A stretch of DNA of 64,000 bases from Aeromicrobium wangtongii. Lineage in GTDB: Bacteria; Actinomycetota; Actinomycetes; Propionibacteriales; Nocardioidaceae. The position numbers and the translations under genes are program-made. The stretch spans positions 3,100,001-3,164,000 of the forward strand of contig NZ_CP102173.1 of the NCBI RefSeq assembly GCF_024584515.1, given 5' to 3'. Below are positions 8,874 to 16,718 of this stretch, in pieces (positions within the stretch are counted from its first letter, which is position 1; the number at the start of each line of letters is the position of its first letter). The notes under the pieces were generated by a model. The model did no database searches, was not told the origin of the DNA, and saw only the letters and a list, made by a program, of their open reading frames with translations.

Positions 8874-9728
8874 TCAGCCCGCCAGTCTGACGGTCACGTT
8901 CGTGCCCCAGATCGCCATGGAGGCGAGCAGGTCCACGACGTTGACCGCCACGATCGAGGTACGGATGGCCAGGCCGACGGCCACGCCGACGCCTGCGGGA
9001 CCGCCACTGGCGTAGTAGCCGTAGTAGCAGTGGATGAGGATCACGACGACGGCGAAGATCAGGACCTTCGCGAACGACCACAGCACGTCACCGGGTGGCA
9101 GGAAGGTGTTGAAGTAGTGGTCGTAGGTGCCAGGGCTCTGCCCGTTGATCCAGGTCACCGTCAATCTGGTCGCGAAGTAGGACGCGAGCAGGCCCACGAT
9201 GTACAGCGGCACGACCGCGATGAGGCCGGCGATGACGCGGGTCGTCACCAGGAAGGGCAGCGACGGGATCGCCATCGTCTCCAGGGCGTCGACCTCCTCG
9301 CTGATGCGCATCGCGCCCAGCTGTGCGGTGAAGCCGCAACCGACCGTCGCCGCGAGTGCGATGCCGGCCACGATCGGAGCGATCTCGCGGGTGTTGAAGT
9401 ACGCCGAGATGAATCCGGTGAGCGCCGCCGTGCCGAGCTGGTCGAGTGCCGCGTAGCCCTGGATGCCGACCGAGGTGCCGGTGAAGAAGCACATCGCGCC
9501 GATCACGCCGACGGTGCCGCCGATCACCGCCAGCGACCCCGAGCCGAGGGTCACCTCGGCCACCAGCCGCATGATCTCCTTGCGGTAGTTGGTGAGCGCC
9601 CGCGGGAACGACTTGAAGACCCGCAGGTAGAACAGCATCTGGCGGCCGAGGCCGTCCAGGGCGTCGCCGAGTCGGGCCGGAGTGCTGGTGATCGTGGACA
9701 GAGCTGTCTTGGCGGTCGACATGCTCAC
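8874..9728 (-). CDS. yrbEB: YrbE/MlaE-family ABC permease (second)
   Basis: A 284-residue integral membrane permease of the MlaE family. It pairs with the other YrbE protein as the transmembrane heterodimer of the Mce importer. Several hydrophobic segments and the conserved cytoplasmic coupling helix region (ISEEVDALETMAIPS) are visible; that EExDAL motif contacts the ATPase in MlaE-type systems. The GTG at 9728 overlaps the first permease stop as GTGA; an ATG two codons later is also possible. Confidence 0.92.
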   Translation of the reverse strand: MSMSTAKTALSTITSTPARLGDALDGLGRQMLFYLRVFKSFPRALTNYRKEIMRLVAEVTLGSGSLAVIGGTVGVIGAMCFFTGTSVGIQGYAALDQLGTAALTGFISAYFNTREIAPIVAGIALAATVGCGFTAQLGAMRISEEVDALETMAIPSLPFLVTTRVIAGLIAVVPLYIVGLLASYFATRLTVTWINGQSPGTYDHYFNTFLPPGDVLWSFAKVLIFAVVVILIHCYYGYYASGGPAGVGVAVGLAIRTSIVAVNVVDLLASMAIWGTNVTVRLAG

Positions 9729-10501
9729 ATCCCCTTGGGCGGCACGAGCTGGATGTACACAGCCGTGAGCACGAAGTTGACGATGAACAGCAAGGTGAAG
9801 GTGATGACCACGGCCTCGTTGACCGCGTCACCGACGCCCTTCGGGCCGCCCTTCGCGTTCATGCCCTTGTAGGACGCGACGATCGCGGCGAGGAAGCCGA
9901 AGATCAGGGCCTTGATCATGCCCTGGTAGAGATCGGGGAGCTGGGCCAGCGCGGAGAAGGACGACACATAGGCGCCGGGCGTCCCGTCCTGCAGCACGAC
10001 GTTGAACACGTAGCCGCCGATGACGCCGACGACCGTGACCAGACCGTTCAGGAACAGCGCGACGAGCATGCAGGCCAGGACACGCGGGACGACCAGACGC
10101 TGGATCGGGTCGATGCCCAGCACCATCATCGCGTCGAGCTCCTCGCGGATGCGCCGCGCGCCGAAGTCGGCGGCGATCGCCGAGCCGGCGGCTCCGGCGA
10201 TCAGCAGGGCCGTGGCGATGGGACCGGCCTGCTGGACGACGGCCAGCACCGCGGCCGAGCCCGTGAAGGACTGCGCGCCGAACTGCTTGATCAGGCCGCC
10301 GGTCTGCAGGGCGATGACCGCGCCGAACGGAATCGCGACGAAGGCCGTGGGGACGATCGTGACCTTCACGATGAACCAGGCCTGGACCAGGAACTCCTTG
10401 AGCTGGAACGGCCGGCGGAACAACGCCACCATGACGTCCAGGGCGAAGGCGAACAGATTGCCGGCCACCCGTGCGGGGCCGGTGATGACGGCTGCGCTCA
10501 C
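9725..10501 (-). CDS. yrbEA: YrbE/MlaE-family ABC permease (first)
   Basis: A 258-residue MlaE-family permease with five or so hydrophobic segments and the coupling motif IREELDAMMVLGIDP. The GTG start at 10501 has a purine-rich Shine-Dalgarno (GGGGGA) close upstream. It lies 22 bp after the MceG-type ATPase gene. With the second YrbE protein it forms the membrane channel that the Mce hexamer docks on. Confidence 0.92.
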   Translation of the reverse strand: MSAAVITGPARVAGNLFAFALDVMVALFRRPFQLKEFLVQAWFIVKVTIVPTAFVAIPFGAVIALQTGGLIKQFGAQSFTGSAAVLAVVQQAGPIATALLIAGAAGSAIAADFGARRIREELDAMMVLGIDPIQRLVVPRVLACMLVALFLNGLVTVVGVIGGYVFNVVLQDGTPGAYVSSFSALAQLPDLYQGMIKALIFGFLAAIVASYKGMNAKGGPKGVGDAVNEAVVITFTLLFIVNFVLTAVYIQLVPPKGM

Positions 10502-10523
10502 AGCGTCCCCCCTGCTGCGCCGC

Positions 10524-11477
10524 TCATGCCGAGAGTGCCTGTTCGGCGTTGGGCTCGAAGGAACCGGGAGGCGGCACGACGCCGTTCTCGCGGCACCAGG
10601 CGCCGGGCTCGCGCTGTCCGCGGCGGGGGCGGCCGTCGGAGGTCTCCAGCTGCACCGGCACGGGCGGCAGCGGCGGCATCGCGATGCCCTGCTCGGCGGC
10701 CAGCTCGTCGGCGTCCTTCTCCTCGGACATGCCGATCGGCCCGACGGTCTGGGCGTTGAGGAACTGCGCGACGACCGGCTCCTCAGACGTCAGCAGCATC
10801 TCGCGGGGCCCGAACATCGCCAGGTGCTTGTGGTACAGCAGGCCGATGTTGTCCGGCACCCTGCGGGCGGTGTTGATGTCGTGCGTCACGATCAGGAACG
10901 TCGCGTCGATCTGCGCGTTCAGGTCGATGAACAGCTGGTTGATGTAGGAGGTGCGGACCGGGTCGAGGCCGGAGTCGGGCTCGTCGATCAGCAGGATCTC
11001 CGGGTCCATGACCAGCGCGCGGGCCAGGCCGGCGCGCTTGCGCATCCCGCCGGAGATCTCGCCGGGCAGCTTGTGCTCGGCGCCCACCAGGCCGGTCAGC
11101 TCCATCTTGTCCATCACGATGTTGCGGATCTCGGACTCGGACTTGCGGGTGTGCTCGCGCAGCGGGAAGGCCACGTTGTCGTACAGGTCCATCGAGCCGA
11201 ACATCGCGCCGTCCTGGAACAGCACCCCGAACAGCTTGCGGATCTCGTAGAGATCCTTCTCCTTGCAGTTGGCGATGTCGACGCCCTCGATCCACACATG
11301 GCCCGAGTTGGGCTTGAGCAGACCGATGAGGGTCTTGAGGAACACCGACTTGCCGGTGCCCGAGGGGCCGAGCATGACCGAGATCTCGCCGGCAGGGAGC
11401 GTCAGCGTGACGTCTTTCCAGATCAACGAGCTACCGAACTTCTTCGTCAGACCTTCGACGACGACTTCAACGCCCAC
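10524..11477 (-). CDS. mceG: MceG/Mkl-type ABC transporter ATPase
   Basis: A 317-residue ABC ATPase that energises Mce lipid import. Walker A GPSGTGKS at 37-44, signature ISGGMRKR from 141, and Walker B ILLIDEPDSGLDP at 161-173 are intact. A 70-residue C-terminal extension beyond the nucleotide-binding core is typical of MceG, where it supports stability or YrbE contact. The start is GTG with an AAGGAGGGG ribosome site upstream. It is the first gene of the operon, whereas in M. tuberculosis mceG (mkl) is separate from the mce operons yet lies near rplL. Proximity to rplL is kept here. Confidence 0.93.
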   Translation of the reverse strand: MGVEVVVEGLTKKFGSSLIWKDVTLTLPAGEISVMLGPSGTGKSVFLKTLIGLLKPNSGHVWIEGVDIANCKEKDLYEIRKLFGVLFQDGAMFGSMDLYDNVAFPLREHTRKSESEIRNIVMDKMELTGLVGAEHKLPGEISGGMRKRAGLARALVMDPEILLIDEPDSGLDPVRTSYINQLFIDLNAQIDATFLIVTHDINTARRVPDNIGLLYHKHLAMFGPREMLLTSEEPVVAQFLNAQTVGPIGMSEEKDADELAAEQGIAMPPLPPVPVQLETSDGRPRRGQREPGAWCRENGVVPPPGSFEPNAEQALSA

Positions 11478-11643
11478 GGATGGCCCCCCTCCTTGCTGAC
11501 CGCGGCCTGTCGGCAGCTGCCGGCAGAACTCCCACTGTCACGACCGCTGTGACCGCGAACACAGACTCAACGAACAAGGCGAACCGAGGTTACGCCTGAT
11601 CGTCCATCCATGTGACCGCCATGTAAACGACTGTGACCCAGAG

Positions 11644-11672
11644 AACATACCGTAGGTAACTCAGAGTGACAA
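11644..11672 (-). promoter_or_regulatory. Candidate promoter and operator of the mce operon
   Basis: On the minus strand a -35 TTGTCA (11672-11667) and a -10 TATGTT (11649-11644) are separated by 17 bp, a good housekeeping-type fit. A small inverted repeat TACC-TAC-GGTA (11648-11658) overlaps the -10 and spacer and could be a repressor site. The implied 5' leader is about 160 nt. Confidence 0.5.
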
Positions 11673-11724
11673 TCGCTACGCGGTGGCTTTCCCACAGAGC
11701 GGGAACGGCCCCGGACATGACGAA

Positions 11725-11754
11725 AGGGCGCCCCTTCCGAAGAAGGGACGCCCT
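11725..11754 (-). terminator. Terminator hairpin after rplL
   Basis: A 13-bp stem (with one G-U pair) closed by a UUCG tetraloop on the minus strand lies 22 bp past the rplL stop. The following T-tract is weak. It separates ribosomal-protein from mce transcription. Confidence 0.7.
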
Positions 11755-11775
11755 GACGCGGGATTCAGCGACGAG

Positions 11776-12166
11776 TCACTTGACGGTGACGCTGGCGCCG
11801 GCGGCCTCGAGGGCCTCCTTGGCCTTGTCGGCAGCTTCCTTGTTGGCCTTCTCGAGGACGGGCTTCGGCGCACCCTCGACGAGGTCCTTGGCCTCCTTGA
11901 GTCCGAGACCGGTGATCGTACGAACTTCCTTGATGACCTGGATCTTCTTCTCTCCAGCGCCCTCGAGGATGACGTCGAACTCGTCCTGCTCGGCGGCGGC
12001 GTCGTCACCAGCGGCACCGCCGGCGGCGGGCGCGGCAGCGACGGCAACCGGGAGCGGCTGCGGTGACGTCGAACGTCTCCTCGAACTCCTTGACGAACTC
12101 GGAGAGCTCGATGAGGGTCATTTCCTTGAATGCGTCCAGCAGGTCGCTGGTGCTGAGCTTCGCCAT
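11776..12166 (-). CDS. rplL: 50S ribosomal protein L7/L12 (frame broken by 1-bp insertion)
   Basis: This is the stalk protein L7/L12, which recruits translation factors. The N-terminal dimerisation part ([17 protein letters not shown]...) reads from ATG 12166 with an AAGGA site. The C-terminal domain ([14 protein letters not shown] through ASVTVK) reads in a second frame to the stop at 11776. The two meet at a CCC run (12050-12052) just after the AAAP hinge. Removing one base gives a normal protein of about 129 residues. The span of 391 nt is not divisible by three. As the gene is essential, a sequence error is far more likely than a real mutation. It follows rplJ by 57 bp. Confidence 0.9.
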
Positions 12167-12223
12167 GGTGGCGTCCTTCCGTTATGAGACCCCGAGGGGG
12201 TCCCGATTGGTTTAATCGGGCAG

Positions 12224-12875
12224 TCAGCCCTCGGTGGTCTCCGCGTCTGCGGAGTCGGCCTCGGCGGGTGCCTCGGCCGGAGTTTCAGTCGCCTCGTCGG
12301 CCGCGGGGGCCTCCTCGGCGGCGGCGACGGGCTCGGGGCCCGCAGCCAGGACCGACGGATCGCTCTCGGCCTTCGCCTGCAGGGCACCCAGAACGCGGGC
12401 GGCCTGCGAGAGCGGGGCTGCGAACAGCGACGCGGCGTTCGACAGGCTGGCCTTCATGCCACCTGCGAGCTTGGCGAGGAGGACCTCGCGCGACTCGAGG
12501 TCGGCCAGCTTGTTGATCTCCTCAGCGGAGAGGATCTTCCCGTCGAGGAAGCCTCCCTTGATGATGAGGGGGAGCGTTCGTCTTCGCGAAGTCACGCAGG
12601 CTCTTCGCAGCCAGCACCGGATCGCCCTTGATGAAGGCGATCGCGGTCGGACCGACGAGCAGCTCGTTGTCGAGCTCCACACCTGCGTCCTTGGCGGCGA
12701 TCTTGGTCAGCGTGTTCTTGGCGACGGCATAGTTCACGTCCTCACCGAGCGAGCGGCGCAGTTCCTGCAGCTGCTTCACGGTGAGACCGCGGTACTCGGT
12801 GAGAACTGCGCCGCTGGACTCACGGAAATTGTCCGCGAGCGCTGCAACGGCGGCAATCTTTTCCGCGTTGGCCAT
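12224..12875 (-). CDS. rplJ: 50S ribosomal protein L10 (frame broken by 1-bp insertion)
   Basis: L10 anchors L7/L12 dimers to the ribosome. The N-terminal part starts at ATG 12875 with a GGAAGGAG site ([17 protein letters not shown]...). The family-typical sequence runs to DFAKTNAP and then continues in another frame as [16 protein letters not shown] run of five C on the minus strand (about 12569-12573) has one base too many. The 652-nt span equals 3x217+1. With the extra base removed the product is about 216 residues with an acidic Ala/Glu-rich tail. As with rplL, sequencing or assembly error is the simplest reading. Confidence 0.9.
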
Positions 12876-12946
12876 GGGTCTCCTTCCAGCACATGGGTCG
12901 TCGTGACGAAGACTGCGACCCCATGTGCGAACACAGGCCCGACACG

Positions 12947-12978
12947 AAAAAACGTCCCGGGCACAGGGCCACGGGACG
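12947..12978 (-). terminator. Attenuator-like terminator in the rplJ leader
   Basis: On the minus strand a 7-bp perfect stem CGTCCCG/CGGGACG (12978-12972 with 12959-12953) is followed directly by six T (12952-12947), 72 nt before the rplJ start codon. It has the form of an intrinsic terminator inside the leader. L10(L12)4 binding to rplJ leaders is a known autoregulatory device, so this may be an attenuator. It could instead terminate the upstream lipoprotein transcript. Confidence 0.6.
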
Positions 12979-13125
12979 CGATCGAGCTGCATCTGAATTC
13001 GTGAACCTGCGCGGGCCGCCCCTTCGGGCGCTTCGGACAGCTCATGAGAGCTGCCTGCCAGCGGTCTTCGGCACCTTCAGGATAGAGCACGCAGGCGGCT
13101 CAACCAAATCGCGCTCTGCGGACGG

Positions 13126-13932
13126 TCAGGACCGACCCAGCCCGGCCAGGGGATCGGCGGTGACCTGGTCGTCCGGCGGCGGCTGGATGTCCACGGCGCT
13201 GCCCCACCGGGAGAAGTCCGCCGTGATGCTGGTGCCGGCGACCGTGGACGTGACGCGTCGCAGCAGGTCGTCCGAACCGATGTAGACGGTGTAGGTGATC
13301 GACTTCGGGAGGCCGGCCCCTGGAGCCTTCTCGGCGAGGCCGGGGATCGTGCCCGTGTCGAGCTTCAGCTCGTACGGCTGCGCCTGCACCCCGTCGATCG
13401 TCACGGGCGCTCCGGAGGGCCGCATCGACCGCACCGAGTCCTCGAGCTGCTTCAGCTGCTGCGATGGATCGATCTGGTCGGTGATCGCCGCCAGCCGGCG
13501 GGCGATCGGGTTGCTGGTGTCGTCCAGCGCGATGCGGATGTACTTGCCGTCGCTCATGGCGCCCGGGTTCACGAACAGGACCCGGTCCGCCAGGACCATC
13601 GACGTCGAGCCGAGACCCAGCATGCCCAGGTCCGCCGTCATGGCCATCGAGGTGTCGGCGGCAGTCTCGCCGAGCGAGACATCGCCCTCGGCGGTGATGG
13701 ACTGCCCGTTCGCCTCGATCTTCATCGACACGTGGCTGGTGCGGGCATCGTCCTGCGCATCGGCGACCGTGCGGAAGAACGCTGCCTGCTGCATTCCGGC
13801 GGACGCGTCACCTGCGGCACTCGAGCCGGAGAACCGTTCGGTGCCCGGTGCGTCCGCGCCACAGGCGGCGACGCCCAGCACCAGGACCGCGGTCGACGCG
13901 GCGATGGCCAGCTGCTTGCGACGGGGGTGCAT
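13126..13932 (-). CDS. LppX/LprG-like lipoprotein
   Basis: A 268-residue predicted lipoprotein: basic start, hydrophobic segment, lipobox VAAC with Cys at residue 24. The mature part resembles the LppX_LprAFG fold (half-barrel lipid-binding lipoproteins), including a DFSRWGSAVDIQPP segment near the end. Such proteins carry or sort lipids at the cell envelope. An earlier in-frame ATG (13974) adds 14 unlikely residues, so the ATG at 13932 directly before the basic signal region is chosen. It sits between rplA and rplJ in the same orientation. Its proximity to a Mce lipid transporter operon is suggestive but unproven. Confidence 0.75.
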   Translation of the reverse strand: MHPRRKQLAIAASTAVLVLGVAACGADAPGTERFSGSSAAGDASAGMQQAAFFRTVADAQDDARTSHVSMKIEANGQSITAEGDVSLGETAADTSMAMTADLGMLGLGSTSMVLADRVLFVNPGAMSDGKYIRIALDDTSNPIARRLAAITDQIDPSQQLKQLEDSVRSMRPSGAPVTIDGVQAQPYELKLDTGTIPGLAEKAPGAGLPKSITYTVYIGSDDLLRRVTSTVAGTSITADFSRWGSAVDIQPPPDDQVTADPLAGLGRS

Positions 13933-13977
13933 GCCGCCAGCATAACCCCGGCAGCACAGGGTCCCGGAGATCACGAG

Positions 13978-14018
13978 AACGGCCCGGCACCGACGCTGGG
14001 CGTCAGGACCGGGCCGTT
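13978..14018 (-). terminator. Terminator hairpin after rplA
   Basis: A 10-bp perfect inverted repeat AACGGCCCGG/CCGGGCCGTT with an inner GACGC/GCGTC stem lies just past the rplA stop at 14032. There is no strong T-tract, as is common in actinomycetes. Confidence 0.65.
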
Positions 14019-14031
14019 GGTGGAGCTGTGA

Positions 14032-14745
14032 TCAGCTCTCGTCAGCCGCGTAGTTCTTGGTGCGGTTCGGATCGACCGGGATGCCGGGACCGTTCGTCGT
14101 GGAGACGGTGATCTTCTTGACGTAGCGACCCTTCGAGCTGGCCGGCTTGATGCGCAGGATCTCGTCGAGCGCAGCGCCGTAGTTCTCGGCGAGCTGCTCG
14201 GCCGAGAACGAGGCCTTGCCGATCACGAAGTGCAGGTTCGCGTGACGATCGACGCGGAACTCGATCTTTCCACCCTTGATGTCGCCGACGGCCTTGGCGA
14301 CGTCGGGGGTGACGGTGCCGGTCTTCGGGTTGGGCATCAGGTTGCGGGGGCCGAGGACGCGTCCGAGGCGGCCGACCTTGCCCATCATGTCGGGCGTCGC
14401 GACGACGGCGTCGAAGTCGAGCCATCCTCCGTTGACCTTGTCGACCAGCTCGTCGGCACCGACGAAGTCGGCGCCGGCCTCACGAGCGGCATCGGCGTTG
14501 GCGCCGGTGGCGAAGACCAGGACCCGTGCGGTCTTGCCCGTGCCGTGCGGGAGGTTGACGGTGCCGCGCACCATCTGATCGGCCTTGCGGGGGTCGACGC
14601 CGAGGCGGACGGAGACGTCCACGGTCGAGTCGTACTTCTTGCTACCCGACTCCTTGGCCAGCGTCGTGGCCTGCAGGGGCGTGTAGAGGTTGTCCTTGTC
14701 GATCTTCTCGGCGACCTCGCGGTACGCCTTGCTGTGCTGTGCCAT
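14032..14745 (-). CDS. rplA: 50S ribosomal protein L1
   Basis: A 237-residue L1 protein, which forms the L1 stalk of the 50S subunit and often autoregulates the L11 operon. Family sequence is continuous: [37 protein letters not shown], and the C-terminal VSTTNGPG motif. ATG with an AAGGAAG ribosome site. It follows rplK by 88 bp and ends at a hairpin. Confidence 0.97.
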   Translation of the reverse strand: MAQHSKAYREVAEKIDKDNLYTPLQATTLAKESGSKKYDSTVDVSVRLGVDPRKADQMVRGTVNLPHGTGKTARVLVFATGANADAAREAGADFVGADELVDKVNGGWLDFDAVVATPDMMGKVGRLGRVLGPRNLMPNPKTGTVTPDVAKAVGDIKGGKIEFRVDRHANLHFVIGKASFSAEQLAENYGAALDEILRIKPASSKGRYVKKITVSTTNGPGIPVDPNRTKNYAADES

Positions 14746-14833
14746 CTCTGGTCTTCCTTACTGTGTATGAACCAGTCGTGGTCTGAACGGGCCCAGCCGG
14801 CCCTGCCACTAGTGGTGATGTGTGAGGTGGTGC

Positions 14834-15262
14834 TCAGTCCGTCGTGACGCCCATGGAGCGTGCGGTGCCCTCGACGATCTTCATCGCGGCGTCGATGTCG
14901 GTCGCGTTGAGGTCAGGCAGCTTGGTCGTGGCGATCTCGCGGATCTGGTCCTTGGTGATCTTGCCGACCTTGTCCGTGTGCGGGACAGCCGAACCCTTCT
15001 GCAGGCCGGCGGCCTTCTTGATCAGCTCGGCCGCGGGCGGCGTCTTGGTGACGAAGCTGAAGGTGCGGTCCTCGTAGATCGTGATCTCGACGGGGACGAC
15101 GTTTCCACGCATGGCTTCCGTGGCCGAGTTGTAGGCCTTGCAGAACTCCATGATGTTGACGCCGTGCGGGCCGAGCGCGGTACCGACGGGCGGTGCCGGG
15201 TTGGCCATACCGGCCTGCAGCTGCACCTTGACGATGGCTGCGACTTTCTTCTTGGGAGGCAT
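14834..15262 (-). CDS. rplK: 50S ribosomal protein L11
   Basis: A 142-residue L11, which forms the GTPase-associated centre with 23S rRNA and L10/L12. Motifs [27 protein letters not shown] and the C-terminal GTARSMGV are intact. The ATG at 15262 has an AAAGGA site. It follows nusG by 74 bp in the standard order. Confidence 0.97.
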   Translation of the reverse strand: MPPKKKVAAIVKVQLQAGMANPAPPVGTALGPHGVNIMEFCKAYNSATEAMRGNVVPVEITIYEDRTFSFVTKTPPAAELIKKAAGLQKGSAVPHTDKVGKITKDQIREIATTKLPDLNATDIDAAMKIVEGTARSMGVTTD

Positions 15263-15336
15263 TTCTCGGGTCCTTTTGGTGATTGTTGCGGTAGGTGCGG
15301 GGCTTCTGTTGGGTCAGCCGCCGCGGCCGGGGTGGC

Positions 15337-16152
15337 TCAGACCTTCTGGATCTGGGTGAAGCTGAGCTCGACCGGGGTCTCGCGACCGAAGATCTCCACG
15401 AGGGCCTTGACCCTCTGCGCGTCGACGTTGATCTCCGTGATGGTCGCGTGCAGCGTGGCGAACGGTCCATCGACGACCATGACGGAGTCACCGACGGTGA
15501 AGTCGGAGAACTCGACCTTGGCGGCCTTCGTCTGCTGCTGGTCGGGGGCGTTGGCCGCGGTTGCGACCTCGGCCTCCACTGCCGGGGCGAGCATGCTCTC
15601 GACCTCGGCAAGACTGAGGGGGACGGGCTGGTGGGAGTTGCCCACGAATCCCGTGACCGACGGGGTGTGGCGCACGACGCCCCACGACTCGTCGGTGAGG
15701 TCCATGCGGACCAGGACGTAGCCGGGGAGGACGGTGCGCTTGACGAGCTTGCGCTGACCGTTCTTGATCTCGGCGACCTCCTCGGTCGGCACGACGACCT
15801 CGAAGATGTAGTCCTCGGCGTTGAGCGAGGTGACCCGGTTCTCCAGGTTCGACTTCACCCGCTTCTCCATGCCGGAGTAGGTGTGGACGACGTACCAGTC
15901 GCCGATCTGGTTGTGCAGACGATCCTTGAACTCCTGCAGCGCGTCGACGACGGGCTCGGCGTCCTCGTCGTCCGAGGACTCGTCCGCGGCCTCCTCCTCG
16001 GAGGACTCGATCGCCTCGTCGTCCTGGACGACCGGCTCGGCGTCCTCGGTCGCGTCGGCGACGTCGGTCTCCTCGATGGGCGCGTCGAGCTCAGCCGCCG
16101 GGACGTCCGACGAATCGTCGGCGTCGACGTTCTCTTCGTAACCTTGAGTCAC
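15337..16152 (-). CDS. nusG: Transcription elongation/antitermination factor NusG
   Basis: A 271-residue NusG. An acidic, Asp/Glu/Ala-rich extension of about 80 residues, characteristic of actinobacteria, precedes the NGN domain ([20 protein letters not shown]). The C-terminal KOW domain ([19 protein letters not shown]) ends the protein. NusG binds RNA polymerase, and couples to Rho and ribosomes. The frame opens at a TTG (16173), but the GTG at 16152 has AAAGGA five bases upstream and is chosen. It follows secE. Confidence 0.95.
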   Translation of the reverse strand: MTQGYEENVDADDSSDVPAAELDAPIEETDVADATEDAEPVVQDDEAIESSEEEAADESSDDEDAEPVVDALQEFKDRLHNQIGDWYVVHTYSGMEKRVKSNLENRVTSLNAEDYIFEVVVPTEEVAEIKNGQRKLVKRTVLPGYVLVRMDLTDESWGVVRHTPSVTGFVGNSHQPVPLSLAEVESMLAPAVEAEVATAANAPDQQQTKAAKVEFSDFTVGDSVMVVDGPFATLHATITEINVDAQRVKALVEIFGRETPVELSFTQIQKV

Positions 16153-16191
16153 AGTGATCCTTTGGCCGTGCAAAATTTGGGGCGAGTCCGC

Positions 16192-16413
16192 TTACGCGAA
16201 GATCTTGAACGAGGCCTGGCCGAACCCGTAGTCGAGTCCCGCGACGATGGCCATCATGACGAGCACGAACACGAGGACGACCCAGAAGTAGTTGATGACC
16301 TGGGGGCGGGTCGGCCAGACGACCTTGCGGAGCTCGGCGATGACCTGGCGGTAGAACGTGATCGGCGAGGTGCGCTTGCCGGACGTGCCAGCCAGCTCGT
16401 GACGATCGCTCAC
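16192..16413 (-). CDS. secE: Preprotein translocase subunit SecE
   Basis: A 73-residue single-pass SecE, clamp subunit of SecYEG. The conserved amphipathic VIAELRKVVWPTRPQ motif precedes one membrane helix. It lies between tRNA-Trp and nusG, the classical order. Confidence 0.96.
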   Translation of the reverse strand: MSDRHELAGTSGKRTSPITFYRQVIAELRKVVWPTRPQVINYFWVVLVFVLVMMAIVAGLDYGFGQASFKIFA

Positions 16414-16464
16414 GTGGTGCTCCTTGGTCAGTCTTCGTGGTCAGTTCTGTGTTGTCGTGTGTCG

Positions 16465-16537
16465 CAGGGCACGAGGGACTTGAACCCCCAACCTTCGGTT
16501 TTGGAGACCGATGCTCTACCAGTTGAGCTAGTGCCCT
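16465..16537 (-). tRNA. trnW: tRNA-Trp (CCA)
   Basis: A 73-nt cloverleaf: acceptor AGGGCAC/GTGCCCT, a T-loop GGTTCAAGTCC, and an anticodon loop reading CTCCAAA, anticodon CCA. It lies directly upstream of secE as in many bacteria. Confidence 0.97.
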
Positions 16538-16718
16538 TCAGCTTTCATCCTCGGCGTCACGGCCGCTCATGGGCATGACGATTGAGGGTGAATTTTCACC
16601 GGTGGGTCCAGTGTACGTGGTCGGCCCCGGCCGAGTCGAACCGAGTAGGGGCAGGGGCCACCTCGCCGGTGGCCGGACGCGGCCGGCGGCAGGGGCTGGC
16701 AGGATGGTGAGGGTGTCG

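Noticed and set aside
7662..9872. Very long plus-strand open frame opposite mceA and yrbE
   Set aside because: It is the high-GC shadow of the real minus-strand genes: Arg/Gly/Asp/His-rich with no domain, while the minus strand encodes intact MceA and YrbE.
12040..12580. Programmed frameshifting in rplJ and rplL
   Set aside because: No slippery heptamer plus pseudoknot arrangement was seen, both events are single-base gains in G/C runs, and neither gene is known to use recoding.
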